NCBI GenBank assembly: GCA_031772625.1
Contig: CM062808.1
Coordinates: forward strand, 471,259,655 to 471,323,654
Source of the DNA: Pinus tabuliformis
Taxonomy: Eukaryota > Streptophyta > Pinopsida > Pinales > Pinaceae
Length of the DNA stretch: 64,000 nucleotides
Direction of reading: 5' to 3'
Shown in pieces: positions 25,401 to 37,702 of this stretch; position 1 is the stretch's first letter, and each line of letters starts with the position of its first letter. The translations under genes were made by a program, and so were the position numbers. The notes under the pieces were generated by a model. The model searched no databases and was not told the origin of the DNA. It worked only from the letters and a program-made list of their open reading frames with translations.

Positions 25401-26605
25401 TCTGAAATGATGGTATGCAGTCTGTTTAATATCATATTGTGAAGTGAAAACATAACCCTCTTCTCCACTAATGTTCCAGATACCATTTTCCCTCCACCTC
25501 ATAAATGCAAATCTATGAAAAAATTTTGAATTCCGGTCTCCAACTTCAACCCAAATCGCCCAACTTTTTAGTCTCCAAGCCATTTCTCGTGCCTTGTATA
25601 AATCTCTTTTCTAAGCTTCGAATTCCAATATCTGTTTTTTGCGCACTTTGGATGTGAACAGAGGATCGTCCAGATTGAAAAGATCCCTCAAAGAGGTTTT
25701 GATGGCATTCAATTTATGGGAATTATCAATTCTTTTCTCTTTGACCCATATGCGAACCTCCGTCTTAAGACTATGCAATTTATTACTCAAATGATCCATT
25801 GGGTTGAACGAAGAAGATTACCCATTCCCAACCTTGTGCACGATATCAATGAAGTCCTTGTGTGTCAAGCACAAATGGTTGATTTTAAAAGGATATGCCT
25901 TACGGCCAGTATCCCTTGTTGAGGATAGAAAAATAGGAAGATGGTTCGAAGAAAATGAAGGAAAAACCGAAGAATGGAGATCTATCAAACCAGAGACCAG
26001 ATGATCTTTAACTAGAAATTTGTCCAATCGTTTAGATATGTATTAAATCCCAATCCTTCCATTTCTCCAGGTAGGAACGATCTTAGGTGGAAGAATATCT
26101 CGGAGGGACAGAGCATAAAAGGGAGTTTTGAAATAAGTCTCCATGGGATCAGATTTCACCTTATGTCCCCATACTTCATTATTGTCAATTGTCAAATTAA
26201 GGTCGCCAGCCATAATAATAGAAGGCAGATCCAAAATATTGGTTTCCAAAACCTTGTCCTAGAAAATACGCTGCCTGAATAGGGCGCATAATAGTTGATG
26301 ATCCTGATATGAAAAGTTGAACCCCGGGAGTGCCCAGTTAATAATATACCTGCAGAAGTCATGTAAACCATACGATTGAAACTAAATGTCTTCCAAGCCA
26401 CCACTAAACCACCAGAGAGTCTACAAGAACTGGTGGCACTGACAAGCCACCCCGGGCAAATGATGAGAATTATTTCCCATGATCTTTCCCTAGAGATCAT
26501 AGTTTCTTGCAGTAGTATCAAATCTGGATGATGCTTGTGTATGATGCCTTTCAATGAGCGTGATTTATGCTAGGACCCTAGTCCCCTAATATTGTATGAC
26601 AGAAT
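22480..26605 (-). pseudogene. LINE ORF2 remnant: endonuclease, reverse transcriptase, RNase H
   Basis: The APE-type endonuclease opens with LSYNIRGLG and shows LLQETM and AGDLNLTIDN. The reverse transcriptase shows IALIPKKKS, FRPISLCNFVYKLISK, KIDITKAFDSVNW, GLRQGCALSS and the catalytic-box variant FVDD. A zf-RVT-like stretch (FPLKLKFFRWLVLNEKVLTW, then a CKK...EHLFLNC segment) and an RNase H (FFDGACKYELCGCGVLI; ADLLSKRG near the end) follow. The frame is broken at many points, including an (AAT)n expansion near 25370-25392. In an intact element this protein nicks the target and primes reverse transcription from it. This copy cannot do so. Confidence 0.8.
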
Positions 26606-26610
26606 AAGCA

Positions 26611-27763
26611 TCAGGGGATTAGAGGAATGGGTTCGTTCGCTGTAAGGAACCAAGAGAGAGAAGATGATGGGCCAAAACCAACCAGAGGTGTGACCAGATA
26701 GAGACAAGAAGAAAGCTTCTTGAATTTAACAAATTTCTTCTTCCGAGATATAGATGGAGTAACCACAGGGGATGAAGAAGAGGAATTAGCCACAAGGATT
26801 GAAGATAAGTTACCTTTATCTAACCCCTCCCTGAGATGGAAAAAGGATTTTTTAATGGACAAAGGTTCCAAACTGACCAAATCAGAGATTGATAACGCCT
26901 CCAAATCACGTCTGGAGGAATAGGGGATTTAAGGGAGTCAGTAATGAACTGGAGGTGTGGAGAGGGGAGGGCAGATGGCCCAGGGAGAGGAGAGACCAAA
27001 GGGGATGAAGTGTGAACTATATTAGGATCTGTATTAGATGAAGGATAGGGAACAGTGTCAACATCCAAATTAACATTCGAAGTCAAAGGGGGAGATGTAG
27101 GAGAAGGTAAAGATACAAATTTGGAACCAGGAGAGGATAAAAGAGGAGAAAAGGATGTGTAAATACCTTGATTCGTCATAGGATGTTCAATAACTTCCTG
27201 ACCATCCTTAACCTCGATCGAATTTTCATGGGTGTGCCTCCAAGAGGGTGTTCTGCCAGTGGTTCTATGAGCCGGGAAAAAGTGTAGGAGATGCCCCGTC
27301 GAATGACAAGCAAGATAACGATATAAGATACCCCAATAGTCGATGCAGAGACTAAGTGAGAAGGAATCCCAAGATAATTCCATAGTTGATAATAAACCTT
27401 CACCAAAATCCACCTCTACGAGCACCCATACAACCTTCTGTCCATCTGCCCTATACAACCCTCATCCCATAAGTAAAATTTACCAATGGAATTTGCAATG
27501 TCAATAATTGTTGAGCGGTTCCATAGCTCAAGGGGTAATCCCAATAGTTTAGCCCATACAGTCTTACACTGAGGGGATGTAGTTTGTGGATTGAATCCAG
27601 CTTGCCAATGTCGCAACAGCAAAAACCCCCGACCCTTAACCCAGGGCAGTGCGAGTATGAGATCGACATCTTCAGGACTGAGAAAGTGAAAACATACCCA
27701 ACCATTATGCAACATACTATTCCTCGGACGATATCCAAGCTTGGGAACCCAGAATGTAGTCAT
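26611..27763 (-). pseudogene. LINE ORF1 remnant (DUF4283 / zinc-knuckle type)
   Basis: The frame beginning near 27763 reads like the RNA-binding ORF1 protein of plant L1 elements: WVKGRGFLLLRHWQAGFNP, then VWAKLLGLPLELWN, then a degenerate zinc knuckle (ACHSTGHLLHFFP) near 27300. A serine/proline-rich tail follows. The N-terminus is missing and the frame is broken. ORF2 follows directly on its 3' side, as in intact relatives. Confidence 0.7.
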
Positions 27764-27770
27764 CTAGTTC

Positions 27771-28504
27771 TTAATATGTTCACCAGTGAGGTATGAGAAT
27801 TGCCAACGGCCGAGCAATGTGTGTAATTTCAGTCTCGCAGTTTGTAGTGAAGTTGTCCGAGCCCCTAATTTGTCATCACCTGAAGTTTGTGGACTATGTT
27901 GAAACTTTGGAATCAATATTTTGCGAACTTGAGAGAGCCCTAGAAGAAGTGAAAGTTGGTCTATATTTTGGGCATTGTTTTGTTTTTAGAGGCATAGGTG
28001 AAACTAAGTTGTTGCGACATAGTTTGTGATCTTCACACCAGCACGCTTGTTGAGTCCATGAGAAGATAGAATTTTCAGCATGGCTGAGGTACAAAAAGTG
28101 TGAAGAATAAGTTGGGGATATGTCACTCGTGAATTGTAATGGTAGGGCATTTGAATGTCCTAAAGCTACATTGATTGATGGATATTGACTTGTTATTTTT
28201 TTTTGTCCTTGTTCTTGTCAAGATCCTTTAGATAATAGTGAAATGGAATCAGGGGAATGTTCTACTTCATCTACCTCAATCTCAACCTCAATTTCTTCTT
28301 TGTTTTGTCTAGAATTATCTGTTCTTCAGCTGCGGCCTGAACCTCTCTAAACACGGAAACAATCTCTGCCTCTTATTTTCTTATTCTTGTTCAGTCGCGC
28401 TTTGCGACCCATGACTATTTTCTTTCCTATATCTTATAGTTACTTGCATGATTGCATGAGGCTATCTTCCATATAGATAGTCTTAATGTAGTGGAAAACA
28501 AGGG
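27771..28504. other. No gene recognised; weak coding-like stretches
   Basis: A 78-codon plus-strand frame (27793-28029) has no recognisable motif. On the minus strand a short basic opening (MGRKARLNKNKKIRGRD, from 28412 down) is followed by an acidic stretch in another frame. Neither can be tied to a family. Confidence 0.3.
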
Positions 28505-28695
28505 TGTTCGAAATTGTAATTACTCTTGCATGCTAGTGTTGGCTAAATTTAGTAGAGTCAGTTAACTGAGCCAATTCCAGTGACTTCGAGTTAAGTTATA
28601 TTTTGGGAAAAGTCCAATTTATAGTGTCTATGAATGTTACATTATGTGGTTTGTGTGCGTTAATTTTTGTGTTTCTCCTCTCTGCCTTTACAACA
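28505..28695 (+). repeat. 5' LTR of the small LTR element
   Basis: It matches both ends of the 3' LTR but lacks a middle portion that in the 3' LTR holds the TATA box. Confidence 0.7.
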
Positions 28696-28862
28696 AATTG
28701 GTATCAGAGCGAGGTTACAAAGATCCAAGGAAAAAGGATTAGCATCAATCTATCAGAGAGAAGAGAGAAATATTTGTTTTCTCTAATTTGATGCTAAACC
28801 ACACCTGGAAGGTTGTATAGAAAATCACTATTGCAAATTCCGTAATTGTACAGAGTGTTAGC

Positions 28863-29534
28863 ATGCCCAACATCCTCAACAAAAACCTTTGTACTAACGA
28901 AAATACGATTTTTTTTAAGGTGGAAATTCGAGGGCATATTAAAATTCACGTAGGTCCTATTAAAATATATGTGACATCTACTTTAAAAGTGACTTATGGT
29001 ATGAAATTAAAGTTTGATGCATATTTGAAGCTTATTGAAGAATGGATTCAGAAACCAATTGAACAAATTGATGTGAGCCTTAAAGCAGTAATTGGAATAA
29101 AAGAATTGAATAAAATGGTAAATAATGATCTTGAGTCTGTAAATTAGAGGAAGAAAGAAACAACACCTGATGATGAAAGTGAAGAGAATGATAGGGAAGT
29201 TTATGAAAACAAGAAAGAATGCATCAAAACCATTTTCCCACAATGGAGTCAGGAAGATATAGGATTCTGCAATCAAGAAATATGGCAGAAAGAAAGACAT
29301 GAATATGAAGCACAAACAACAAAGGGAAGAAGACAGTTTGAAGATGGAGAGTTGTGGCAGCAGTCCATAGTTGGACGAATCCTTGAAGAGGAAGTTGTAA
29401 AATACCGACTCAGATCAAATTCAAGACAAGTCAAAGAAACATTGCAGCAGCAACAAGTAAACAAATATGGAGCCTACAGTAAGAACACACAACAGATAAT
29501 GAAGCAATTTCGAGGATATAGAAGTTGGAAATAG
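28863..29534 (+). pseudogene. Gag-like internal remnant of the small LTR element
   Basis: Lysine- and glutamate-rich frames occupy the internal region. They include a segment with EEWIQKPIEQIDVS and a later one rich in Q and R (VKETLQQQQVNKYG). Position and composition suggest a capsid-type remnant, but no zinc knuckle is seen and the family is not recognised. It is broken. Confidence 0.3.
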
Positions 29535-29704
29535 AGAAAAAGAAAATGCAAAATGCAAAATTGCAAAAAAAATTAAGTCATTGTAAGCCTAGCTGAGACA
29601 TATACTAGAAGGCATGTTTGAGTGATAATTGAGTCAATTTCTATTGTAAGCCTAGCAGGCACAGTTAAGTCATGTTGAGTCATATGGTTATAATTAAGGG
29701 GGAG

Positions 29705-29993
29705 TGTTAGAAATTGTAATTACTCTCGCATGTTAGAGTTGGCTAAGTTTAGGAGAGTTAGTTAAATGAGTCAAGTCGAGTGAGTTCATGTTAATTTCTA
29801 TTTTTGGAAAAGTTGAATTTAGAGTGTGTGTGCATGTTGAGTTATTATGGGTGAGTAGTTAGTCCAAAAAGTATAAATACCCTCATCGGGTTCATTGTAA
29901 TTAATCAAGTTTGTGTGATCAATAGAGAAGAGCAACAAATCCTATGGTTTGTGTGTGTTAATTTTTGTGTTTCTCCTCTCTACCTTTCCAATA
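29705..29993 (+). repeat. 3' LTR of the small LTR element
   Basis: It begins TGTTAGAAATTG right after the purine tract AAGGGGGAG and carries a TATA box (GTATAAATACC) near 29870. It ends near CTTTCCAATA. The last bases are diverged, so the end is good to a few bases. Confidence 0.7.
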
Positions 29994-31799
29994 GATATGA
30001 TGTTATATTTTGCACTTATGATGAGGAGGTAGTTTTCAAACATGAAAACATTGTTGATATTTCATGTCCTTTTCATGTTATTCTCTTTGGATGCTTCATT
30101 GAGTGAAAAAGAAAAAAAATAGGTTTTTTCCATAATGGGATCTTTTTTTAGGGCATGAGGGTTGTCGGTGAGTTTAGCAAAATATATTTTTTGGAACCAT
30201 TTTCACCAAAGGTTTTGTTAGAGCTACTAACATTTTCCAACAAGTTCTATTGTGAAAAGATGAAATCTACCTGTGACAAATGCCTGGCATCCCTAGTTGA
30301 ACATTGATTATGATTTTTACTGAGTATGGTCTCAAGGAGAACTCAAAATTGTTTGTTCATGCCCACATGCTTTTCTCATGGATTTTCTAAGGTTTTTACA
30401 CCATCCACAAGTTGCAAGTTTATTATGTAAATTGAAAGGTAGGAAAATATTGGAAATTATTCGGCATTCATCGTTTACTTTGCGCTCATTTTTAAGTTAA
30501 GTAGCCATGGAGGATGACATGAAGTCATACACCACAATACAAATTTTAGAGGGATTGAGAGAATGTTCCACTTCTCATAGGTAGAAAGCACTTATAGTTT
30601 CATAGCTATGGAGACAGATTTTGGATCTTCCTCATTTACTATGCACGAGTGATGTGGATCATTATATTTTGAGTGCATGAATTGATCTTGAATTCATTCA
30701 TAAAATTTACATTTACCTATTTAGAATTATTGCATTTGAAATTGATACAGTGTTTAAACGGTAATCCTAGTGTAATAATTTCATCACAATATGTTTGTCA
30801 TAATGAAATAATTCAAGGCACCACTCTCTCAAAATGTGAAGTAGGATATCTTCTAGGCTAAATAGCGTCATCTAGAAGAGTCACCTAATTGTCACTGTGA
30901 AAATTCATTATGACGCTCCTCTCATGTTGATAATCCTTACACCCCACTATTTAAAGTGGTTTGCAATACCATTCTCAATACATAGTGAGCAAGTGGAACT
31001 TTTGGAGGGAGAAAAAATTAGGCATTTATTTTTTCTCAGGAAAATCCCAACAACACTTGATAATAAGGAGTTTGATTTAGTTTTTCCATGTGAACCACAT
31101 ATTTCATTGTTAAATCCACCCCTCGACTTTAACTACGTTGATGAGGAGGTTTCTTAGTATGTTGGATGCGCCAATAAGACAGTGACATGCTTTAGAGACT
31201 ATCACTATTTTGATGGTCCTTACTCCCACACTACACATATAACCATTTTGTCGAGGTGAAAAGTAACAACCATTGCACATATAACCAACTTTGAGCCTCT
31301 ACACAAGTTCTGTTTTATTTTCAGTCACCAATTAATTAATCACCATGCACATTGTATATATAATTATGAGGAGCTTGTTTTTGGTAGCATGCAACATCAT
31401 ATTAAAAATTAAATTCGGACATATGGAATTCACCTTCCCAAATCAAGAGTGATAGATGTGTGACACAAACACTACTATGTTGAATAGAAATATTGGGGGA
31501 GACTAGTTTGTATTGCTTCCTATTGTATCTAGAACAAACTAACATTTTGTTAGTATGTGTTGGTGTCGTAACACATAATAGAATTTCATCGGTGGTGTTG
31601 TACATATTCTTGTCCTTCTAGTCCATTTTCTACATTAAGTCTCAATCCACATTTTAAATAAAATTTAAAAGAAAAAAATCAAAATTAAAATAAATCAATG
31701 AATATATGTAAATAATGATACTGTTAAATATTGGTATGGTTGTGTTATAAAGTATTAAGTATGTGATTCAAGGTTCAAATACCCTGATTTTGATACTCA
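29994..31799. other. Unassigned stretch with eroded coding-like segments
   Basis: Several short plus-strand stretches read like decayed protein rather than random DNA. Examples are YDVIFCTYDEEVVFKHENIV near 29996-30055, MRVVGEFSKIYFLEPFSPK near 30157-30215, and an 86-codon frame at 30897-31157 (APLMLIILTPHYLKWFAIPF). They follow the same strand over about 1.2 kb. I do not recognise the family. The rest (31160-31800) is AT-rich and featureless. Confidence 0.3.
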
Positions 31800-32240
31800 A
31801 TGTTTTGGAGTGAACTAGAGTGAGGTTTTATGTGCATGCGAAGTTAGGGTTTGAAAATAGATGGTGTTTAGAGGGGGAGGGAGCGGGGATCCCTCCTATC
31901 GAAATGTGGTAACAGACAAAGGGAAGGGTCCAAGGCAGGATTCAAGTTTATAGCCGACGTTGTATCAGGTAACAACCAAGGAGTGGTTGGAGTAGGTACT
32001 CAGGGTGGGAATGCTCAGAGAAGAGAAGAGGACAAAAGTAGTCTAGGGAATCAGGCGCATCAACAACAAAAGTCAAAAGGGACCTCATGGGAATGAGTTG
32101 TGTAAGCCCAAAATGGCAGTAATCCTAATGACATTAATCACATATCCTAAGACTCATGCCTTTAGGGATCACATGAGATCATATGCTATTATTTGCAAGT
32201 TTATGGGTGTCTGACCCACAAAAACGTGTTATGCGACAGG

Positions 32241-32694
32241 TGTTGGGTTGTGTTATATTCTTTCCACAACTAGCCCATGTAGTAAATCGGGGGTTAGAGG
32301 GGGGGATGTCACAAGGGGTTTGAGGTGTACCTGTAACCCCACTTTATGGGGTTCAGGGCAGCGCCCCAAAAAATTTTGGTTTTGGACCCTATGTTAGGTT
32401 AGCCGGACCCACCTATGGTTTTATGCATGATTTCCGCAGATGTTTTTTGGACTTTCGGTCCATGGTATTGGACGTAATGGTTTTCAGTCCATGGTATTGG
32501 ATGCTTCGGCATGTATAAATATGTATTATAACATTGAAAGGAATATAATGAAAAATCAAGTTGGTAGTCTCGGTTTTGGGATCCAAGGGAAATCTCTGTG
32601 TATATGTGCTTTATGTGTTATGCTCTTGCGTTGTTTATTTTCTGTGTTTAAGAATTTGTATGCAGGTAATTTCTGTATGGGGTTAAAACCTACA
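32241..32694 (+). repeat. 5' LTR of Copia copy 2
   Basis: It runs from TGTTGGGTTG to AAACCTACA and is 454 bp long. A TATA-like GTATAAATATG lies near 32512. It lacks the G-run/C-run hairpin segment that copies 1 and 3 carry, as does its 3' partner. Confidence 0.92.
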
Positions 32695-32709
32695 TTTGGT
32701 ATCAGAGCT
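32695..32709 (+). promoter_or_regulatory. Primer-binding site of Copia copy 2
   Basis: TTTGGTATCAGAGCT lies directly after the 5' LTR. The TGGTATCAGAGC core is the standard plant Copia primer-binding site, complementary to the 3' end of initiator methionine tRNA. Confidence 0.85.
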
Positions 32710-35700
32710 ACTTTGGCTTCAAGGGGACGCCTTTGTTGATGAGGGGTTTCGCTCAGGCCTGTGGTAAACCCTGTTCAGTGGGAGATCTGTGAGATCAATT
32801 CTGGTGGTGAAAGAAGATGGCGAGCAGTGGAAAGATAGAGATCGAGAAATTTAATGGTAAGAGTTTTGTGTTGTGGAAACTCAAGATGGAGGATCTACTG
32901 GTGGATAAAGATCAATAGATCATAGTAGATCCGGGTACTAAAACAATGGGAGTGTCCGATGAAGAATGGAAGAGGTTGGATCGGAAGGCAAAGAGCACAA
33001 TACGATTGTGTGTCTCAGATTCAGTATTGTTGAACGTATCAGGGGAAGCTACGGTGAAGGCTTTGTGGGACAAGTTAGGGACTTTTACCAATCTAAGTCT
33101 CTGGTGAATAAACTGTTCCTACAGAAAAAGCTGTATAACCTGAGGATGAAAGATGGAGACTCGGTGGTAGAGCATATGAACGCATTTAATACTGTGGTAA
33201 GTCAATTAGCATATGTTGATATTAAAATTTTAGATGAAGATAAGTGCATTGGTTTGTTGTGTTCTCTACCAGATTCGTGGGATAGTATGGTTATTGCAAT
33301 AGGTAGCAATGCAACTGCCTTGCAGTTTGATGAAATAGTCTCAGCCTTGCTGACGGAGGAGATGAGACGGAAAAATATGGTGAGCCAGAATGGTGATGCC
33401 TTGTCTATATGAGGATGGTCCCAGAACATAAACAAAAATAAGTCATCGAGTGGGAGATCTAAATCTCCAGGAAAACGTCCAAAGGTGGTGTGTTGGAAAT
33501 GCGGAAAGGAAGGGCACTACAAAAGGGACTATAAATCTAAAGCTCCTGATAAAGGAAAGGGATTTGATGATTCTCCTTCTGCAGAGGAAAAAACCACCTC
33601 AGATGAAGGTGGGGATGTGTACTTGGCTTCTTCAAGTACACATGTAGATCATGAAGCATGGTTAACTGGCTCAGGTACATCCTTTCACTTCACTCCCCAT
33701 AGAGAGTGGTTCTGCGAGTATGAGAAGTACGATGGTGGTGATGTCTTCTTAGGGGGAGATACGAAGGCTAGAATCATTGGTCACGGAAAAGTAAAGTTGA
33801 ATCTGCAAGGTGGAAGGGTTAAAACACTTTCGGGTGTTCTCCATATTCCTGCATTGGCCAGAAATCTGATTTCTATAAGCAAGTTGAATGATGCAGGTGT
33901 AAAAACATTGTTCGAGAAGGATACCTACAAGATGGTTCGAGGAGCACTGGTATTGATGTGGGGGGTTCGGATTGGAACTCTATACAAGCTGCAAGGTAGC
34001 ACGGTTGTTGATGGGTGCAACAGTTTTGTGGTTCCTGAAAGTGGAGCAGAAAATCTAGTGGTCTCTGGAGAGAAGACCATGTTGTGGCATCAAAGGCTTA
34101 GACATATTAGAGAGAAGGGCCTTCGAATACTTCATGGTAAAGGTATGGTAGAAGGTATGAGTAATAGCTCTCTGGATTTTGATTTCTGTGAAAATTGTGT
34201 ATATGGGAAGTAGAATCGGGTGAGTTTCCCCTCTGGTAGTAAGAGGGTGAAACAGATATTAGAGCTTGTGCACAGTGATGTGTTTGGACCTATGAAGGTT
34301 CCATCACTGGGTAAGTCTTTGTACTATTTATCATTTATAGATGACTTCTCAAGGAATACATGGATATATTTCCTTAAGAAGAAATCCGAAGTCTTTGACA
34401 AGTTTAAAGAATTTAAGGCTCTCGTGGAAAATCAGACATATAAGAAGATAAAGGTGTTAAGGACATATAATGGTGGATAGTTTTGCAGCAATGAATTTGA
34501 AGAATTCTGTAAGAAGTGTGGTATAACACGACAGAAGACTACTCCATATACACCTTAGAAAAATGGAGTTGCAGAAAGAATGAATAAGACATTGATGGAA
34601 AGGGCAAGAAACATGCTCAGTGGTGCCGGATTAGGACAGGAATTCTGTGCAGAGGCGGTGGATACTGCATGTTACCTGGTCAATAGGTCACCTTCATCAG
34701 CGTTGGAGGATAAGACTCCATAAGTGGTATGGACTGGTAAGAAACCCTCTCTTTCACATCTGAGGGTATTTGGATGTGATGCATATGTACATGTTCCAAA
34801 GGAGAAACGAACCAAGTTGGATAATAAATCTGAAAAGTGCATCTTTATTGGGTATAAGGATGGTTTAAAGGGTTATAAGCTTTGGAACCCAGTCACACAA
34901 AAGGTTGTGTACAACTGAGATGTGGTGTTCAGAGAGGTAAAAGATGTTATTAAACATGAAGTCCAACCAAAGGAACCTGAGAAGATAGAGTTTGAGCTTA
35001 AGGAGGAAGAATCAGACTCTACAGCAGAGGAGGAATTAGAAGATGAAGAGCCACAAACTCCGGGTGTGAGAAGATCAGTTCGAGAAAGAAGGCAGCCAGA
35101 AAGGTATAGTCCATTTTCTTTCTATTCAAATTTTGCTTTATCTATTATTGACGATGATCCCAGAACTGTGAAGGAAGCAGTAGATTTAGAGGATGGCAAA
35201 CTCTGGAAAAAGGCCATGGTTGATGAAATGGCATCTTTGCAAAAAAATGAGGCTTGGGATCTGGTGGAGTTTCTGGCAGGAAGGAAACCCATTGGTAGCA
35301 AATGGGTGTTCAAGAAGAAGACAAATGCAGAAGGAAAGGTGGAGGAATACAAAGCTCTGTTGGTAGCAAAAGGTCATTCCCAGGAACCGGGAATTGATTT
35401 TGGTGATATTTTTTCTCCTATTGCCAAGGTAACTACTATTAGATTACTTTTATCTGTTGCTGCTGCTTTTGATTTTGAGGTAGAACAGATGGATGTGAAG
35501 ACAACATTTCTTCAGGGGGATCTGGAAGAGGAAATCTACATGAAGCAACCTGAAGGCTTTGCGGTGAAGGGTAAGAAAGAACTGGTATGCAAGTTAAAGA
35601 AGTCTCTGTATGGGTTAAAACAGTGACCAAGGATGTGGTATCAGAAATTTGATACATTTATACGGGGACTTGGCTTCACCAGAAGCAAAGCAGATCACTG

Positions 35701-36782
35701 TGTGTATTTTAAATTAATTGGTGACTGTGTTATTTATCTGGTCTTCTATGTGGATGATATGTTGTTGGTTGGAAATGACAAAGAAGTTATACAGGATTTG
35801 AAGACCCAATTGTCCTCCAAATTTGACATGAAAGATCTTGGTGCTACAAACTATATTTTGGGCATGGAAATTAAAAGAGATTGGGTAAAGAGGAAGCTTT
35901 GGTTAAACCATAGGAAGTATGTCGAGACAATATTACAGAGGTTTAATATGCAGGATAGTAAACCGGTGAAGGTTCCTATTCCTGTAGGTGTGAGGTTATC
36001 TGTTGAACAGTGTCCGAAGACACAAGAAGAGGAAGAGGACATGTCCCGTGTTCCATATGCAAGTGTAGTCAGTAGCCTGATGTATGCAATGGTCTGTATT
36101 AGACCAGACATTGCACATGCAGTGGGAGTATTGAGTAGGTTTATGTCAAAACTTGGGAAGGAGCACTGGACAGCAGTGAAGCGAGTTTTCAAGTATTTGC
36201 GTGGCACTAGTGATTATGGTTTGTGCTACCAAGGAAGGCCAGGATTGGACATAGTGTTTGATATTCATGGCTTTGTTGATGCATACTGGACTGGAGATCT
36301 GGATCAGAGAAGATCTACAAGTGGGTATGTGTTTAACCTATTTGGAGGTGCAGTCAGTTGGATGAGTAAGAAACAATCTGTAGTGGCACTATCAACTATA
36401 GAGGCAGAATACATGGCAGCCACTCATGCAAGCAAGGAAGCAGTTTGGTTGCAGAGATTGTGTTCAAGTATGGGGTTAGTACACGAAGCTATAAGGATAG
36501 ATTGTGACAGCCAAAGTGCAATTTTCTTGGCAAAGAACCCTACATATCATTCAAAGACAAAGCAAATTGATGTTCAGTATCACTTTGTGAGGGATATGAT
36601 AGAAGACAAAAAGGTGTTGCTGGTAAAGGTGGACACTTTGAAGAATACTGCAGATGCATTGACAAAATATGTGAGCTCTGAGAAGTTCTCTTGGTGTAGA
36701 CAAACAATGGGTGTTGCAGGGCTAGATAAATGACTAAGCTCTCTTGTGGCCCCCTGTGGAAATAAAACAACATGTGGGATAA

Positions 36783-37242
36783 TGTTGGGTTGTGTTATAT
36801 TCTTTCCACAACTAGCCCATGTAGTTAATCTGGGGTTAGAGGGGGGAGGTCACATGGGGTTTGAGGTGTACCCATAACCCCACTTTATGGGGTCCGGGGC
36901 AGCACCCTGGAAAATTTTGGTTTTGGACCCTATGTTAGGTTGGGCGGACCCACCTATGGTTTGTGCATGATTTTCGCACATGTTTTTTGGACGCGATGGT
37001 TTTCGGTCCATGGTATTGGACGTGATGGTTTTCGGTCCATGGTATTGGATGCTTCGGCATGTATAAATATGTATTATAACATTGAAAGGAATATAATGAA
37101 AAATCAAGCTATTAGTCCTGGTTTTGGGATCCAATGGAAATCTCTGTGTATATGTGTTTTATGTATTATGCTCTCGCATTGTTTATTTTCCATGTTTAAG
37201 AATTCGTATGCAGGTAATTTCTGTACGAGGTTAAAACCTACA
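36783..37242 (+). repeat. 3' LTR of Copia copy 2
   Basis: It runs from TGTTGGGTTG to AAACCTACA and is 460 bp long. It is the same LTR variant as the 5' copy and is preceded by the purine-rich ACATGTGGGATAA tract. Confidence 0.92.
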
Positions 37243-37523
37243 ACTGGATCAATCACTACTGCAAGTCGTGAGGGGAGATTGAGTTGCATCTAGGGTCTAG
37301 TGGTTCTTTACTATGGTATTTGAAAATATGGAGGATAGATACCCAATATTTTATGGAGGACCCTACTTCTTTGCATCAACAGGTCTATATATGCACCCGT
37401 GGATGGAAAATTTCACTCCAAAAAAGGAGATTTTTACTAGAGTTCCAGTTTGGGTCAAGTTTTAATCATTACCCCTTGACTACTAGATACCTTCGACCCT
37501 AAAGCACATAGGAATCACACTAG

Positions 37524-37702
37524 TGTTGGAGAATCTAATCCCAACCACCTGTTAGGTGTTAATCCATGTGTCAGTCTATTTCAGTCCAGTTAAATTTATT
37601 TGAGATTTTCACTCCAGTCATTAATTACAATTGTCTCCTATGTAATTTTATTTAAGTGTTAATAATATTGAGAAGAGTATCCATACTCCACGTTTTTCAT
37701 TC
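37524..37702 (+). repeat. Left LTR of the TRIM
   Basis: It starts TGTTGGAGAATC and aligns with the right repeat to TTTTTCATTC. The GAATCTAAT, TTTAAGTGTT and AGAAGAGTATC blocks are shared with the right copy. Confidence 0.82.

Larger units (their letters stand above)
22228..27770 (-). mobile_element. L1-type plant LINE with RNase H, decayed
   Basis: On the minus strand the parts run in LINE order: an ORF1 remnant (27.76-26.6 kb), endonuclease (from about 26.6 kb), reverse transcriptase (25.4-24.3 kb), a zinc-binding region (23.5-23.2 kb), RNase H (22.9-22.5 kb), and a 3' UTR that ends in an A-rich tail made of AAAT units at 22228-22250. The 5' end seems cut within ORF1, because the N-terminal part present in other LINE ORF1 proteins is missing. 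Many stops and frame changes interrupt both ORFs. I did not find a convincing target duplication. It is clearly older than the LINE at 55.2-61.9 kb. Confidence 0.85.
28505..29993 (+). mobile_element. Small non-autonomous LTR element (about 1.5 kb)
   Basis: Direct repeats at 28505-28695 and 29705-29993 begin TGTT(C/A)GAAATTGTAATTACTC and share their text to the end. A primer-binding stretch TTGGTATCAGAGCGAGG (initiator-Met-tRNA type) follows the left repeat, and a purine tract (TTAAGGGGGAG) precedes the right one. The internal 1 kb holds only short gag-like frames and no pol genes, so the element depended on a partner. The left LTR is shorter than the right one. No target duplication is evident. 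It is an old fossil. Confidence 0.7.
32241..37242 (+). mobile_element. Ty1/copia element, copy 2 (broken)
   Basis: A 5.0-kb Copia element of the same family and orientation as copies 1 and 3. LTRs lie at both ends. The flanks ACAGG (32236-32240) and ACTGG (37243-37247) look like a 5-bp target duplication with one later change. Parts are: primer-binding site after the 5' LTR, gag from 32817, zinc knuckle near 33.49-33.53 kb, protease near 33.65-33.95 kb, integrase near 34.1-34.8 kb, reverse transcriptase near 35.2-35.95 kb, Copia RNase H near 36.2-36.73 kb, and a purine-rich tract before the 3' LTR. It is a fossil with roughly ten breaks. The LTRs differ at about one base in twelve by eye, so the insertion is not recent. 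Confidence 0.93.

Noticed and set aside
27793-28029. 78-codon plus-strand frame at the 5' edge of the decayed LINE
   Set aside because: No motif, no splice signals and no supporting neighbour; left as unassigned.
28250-28412. Minus-strand basic-then-acidic peptide starting MGRKARLNKNKK as a small host gene
   Set aside because: The basic and acidic parts are in different frames with stops between them, and no family is recognised.
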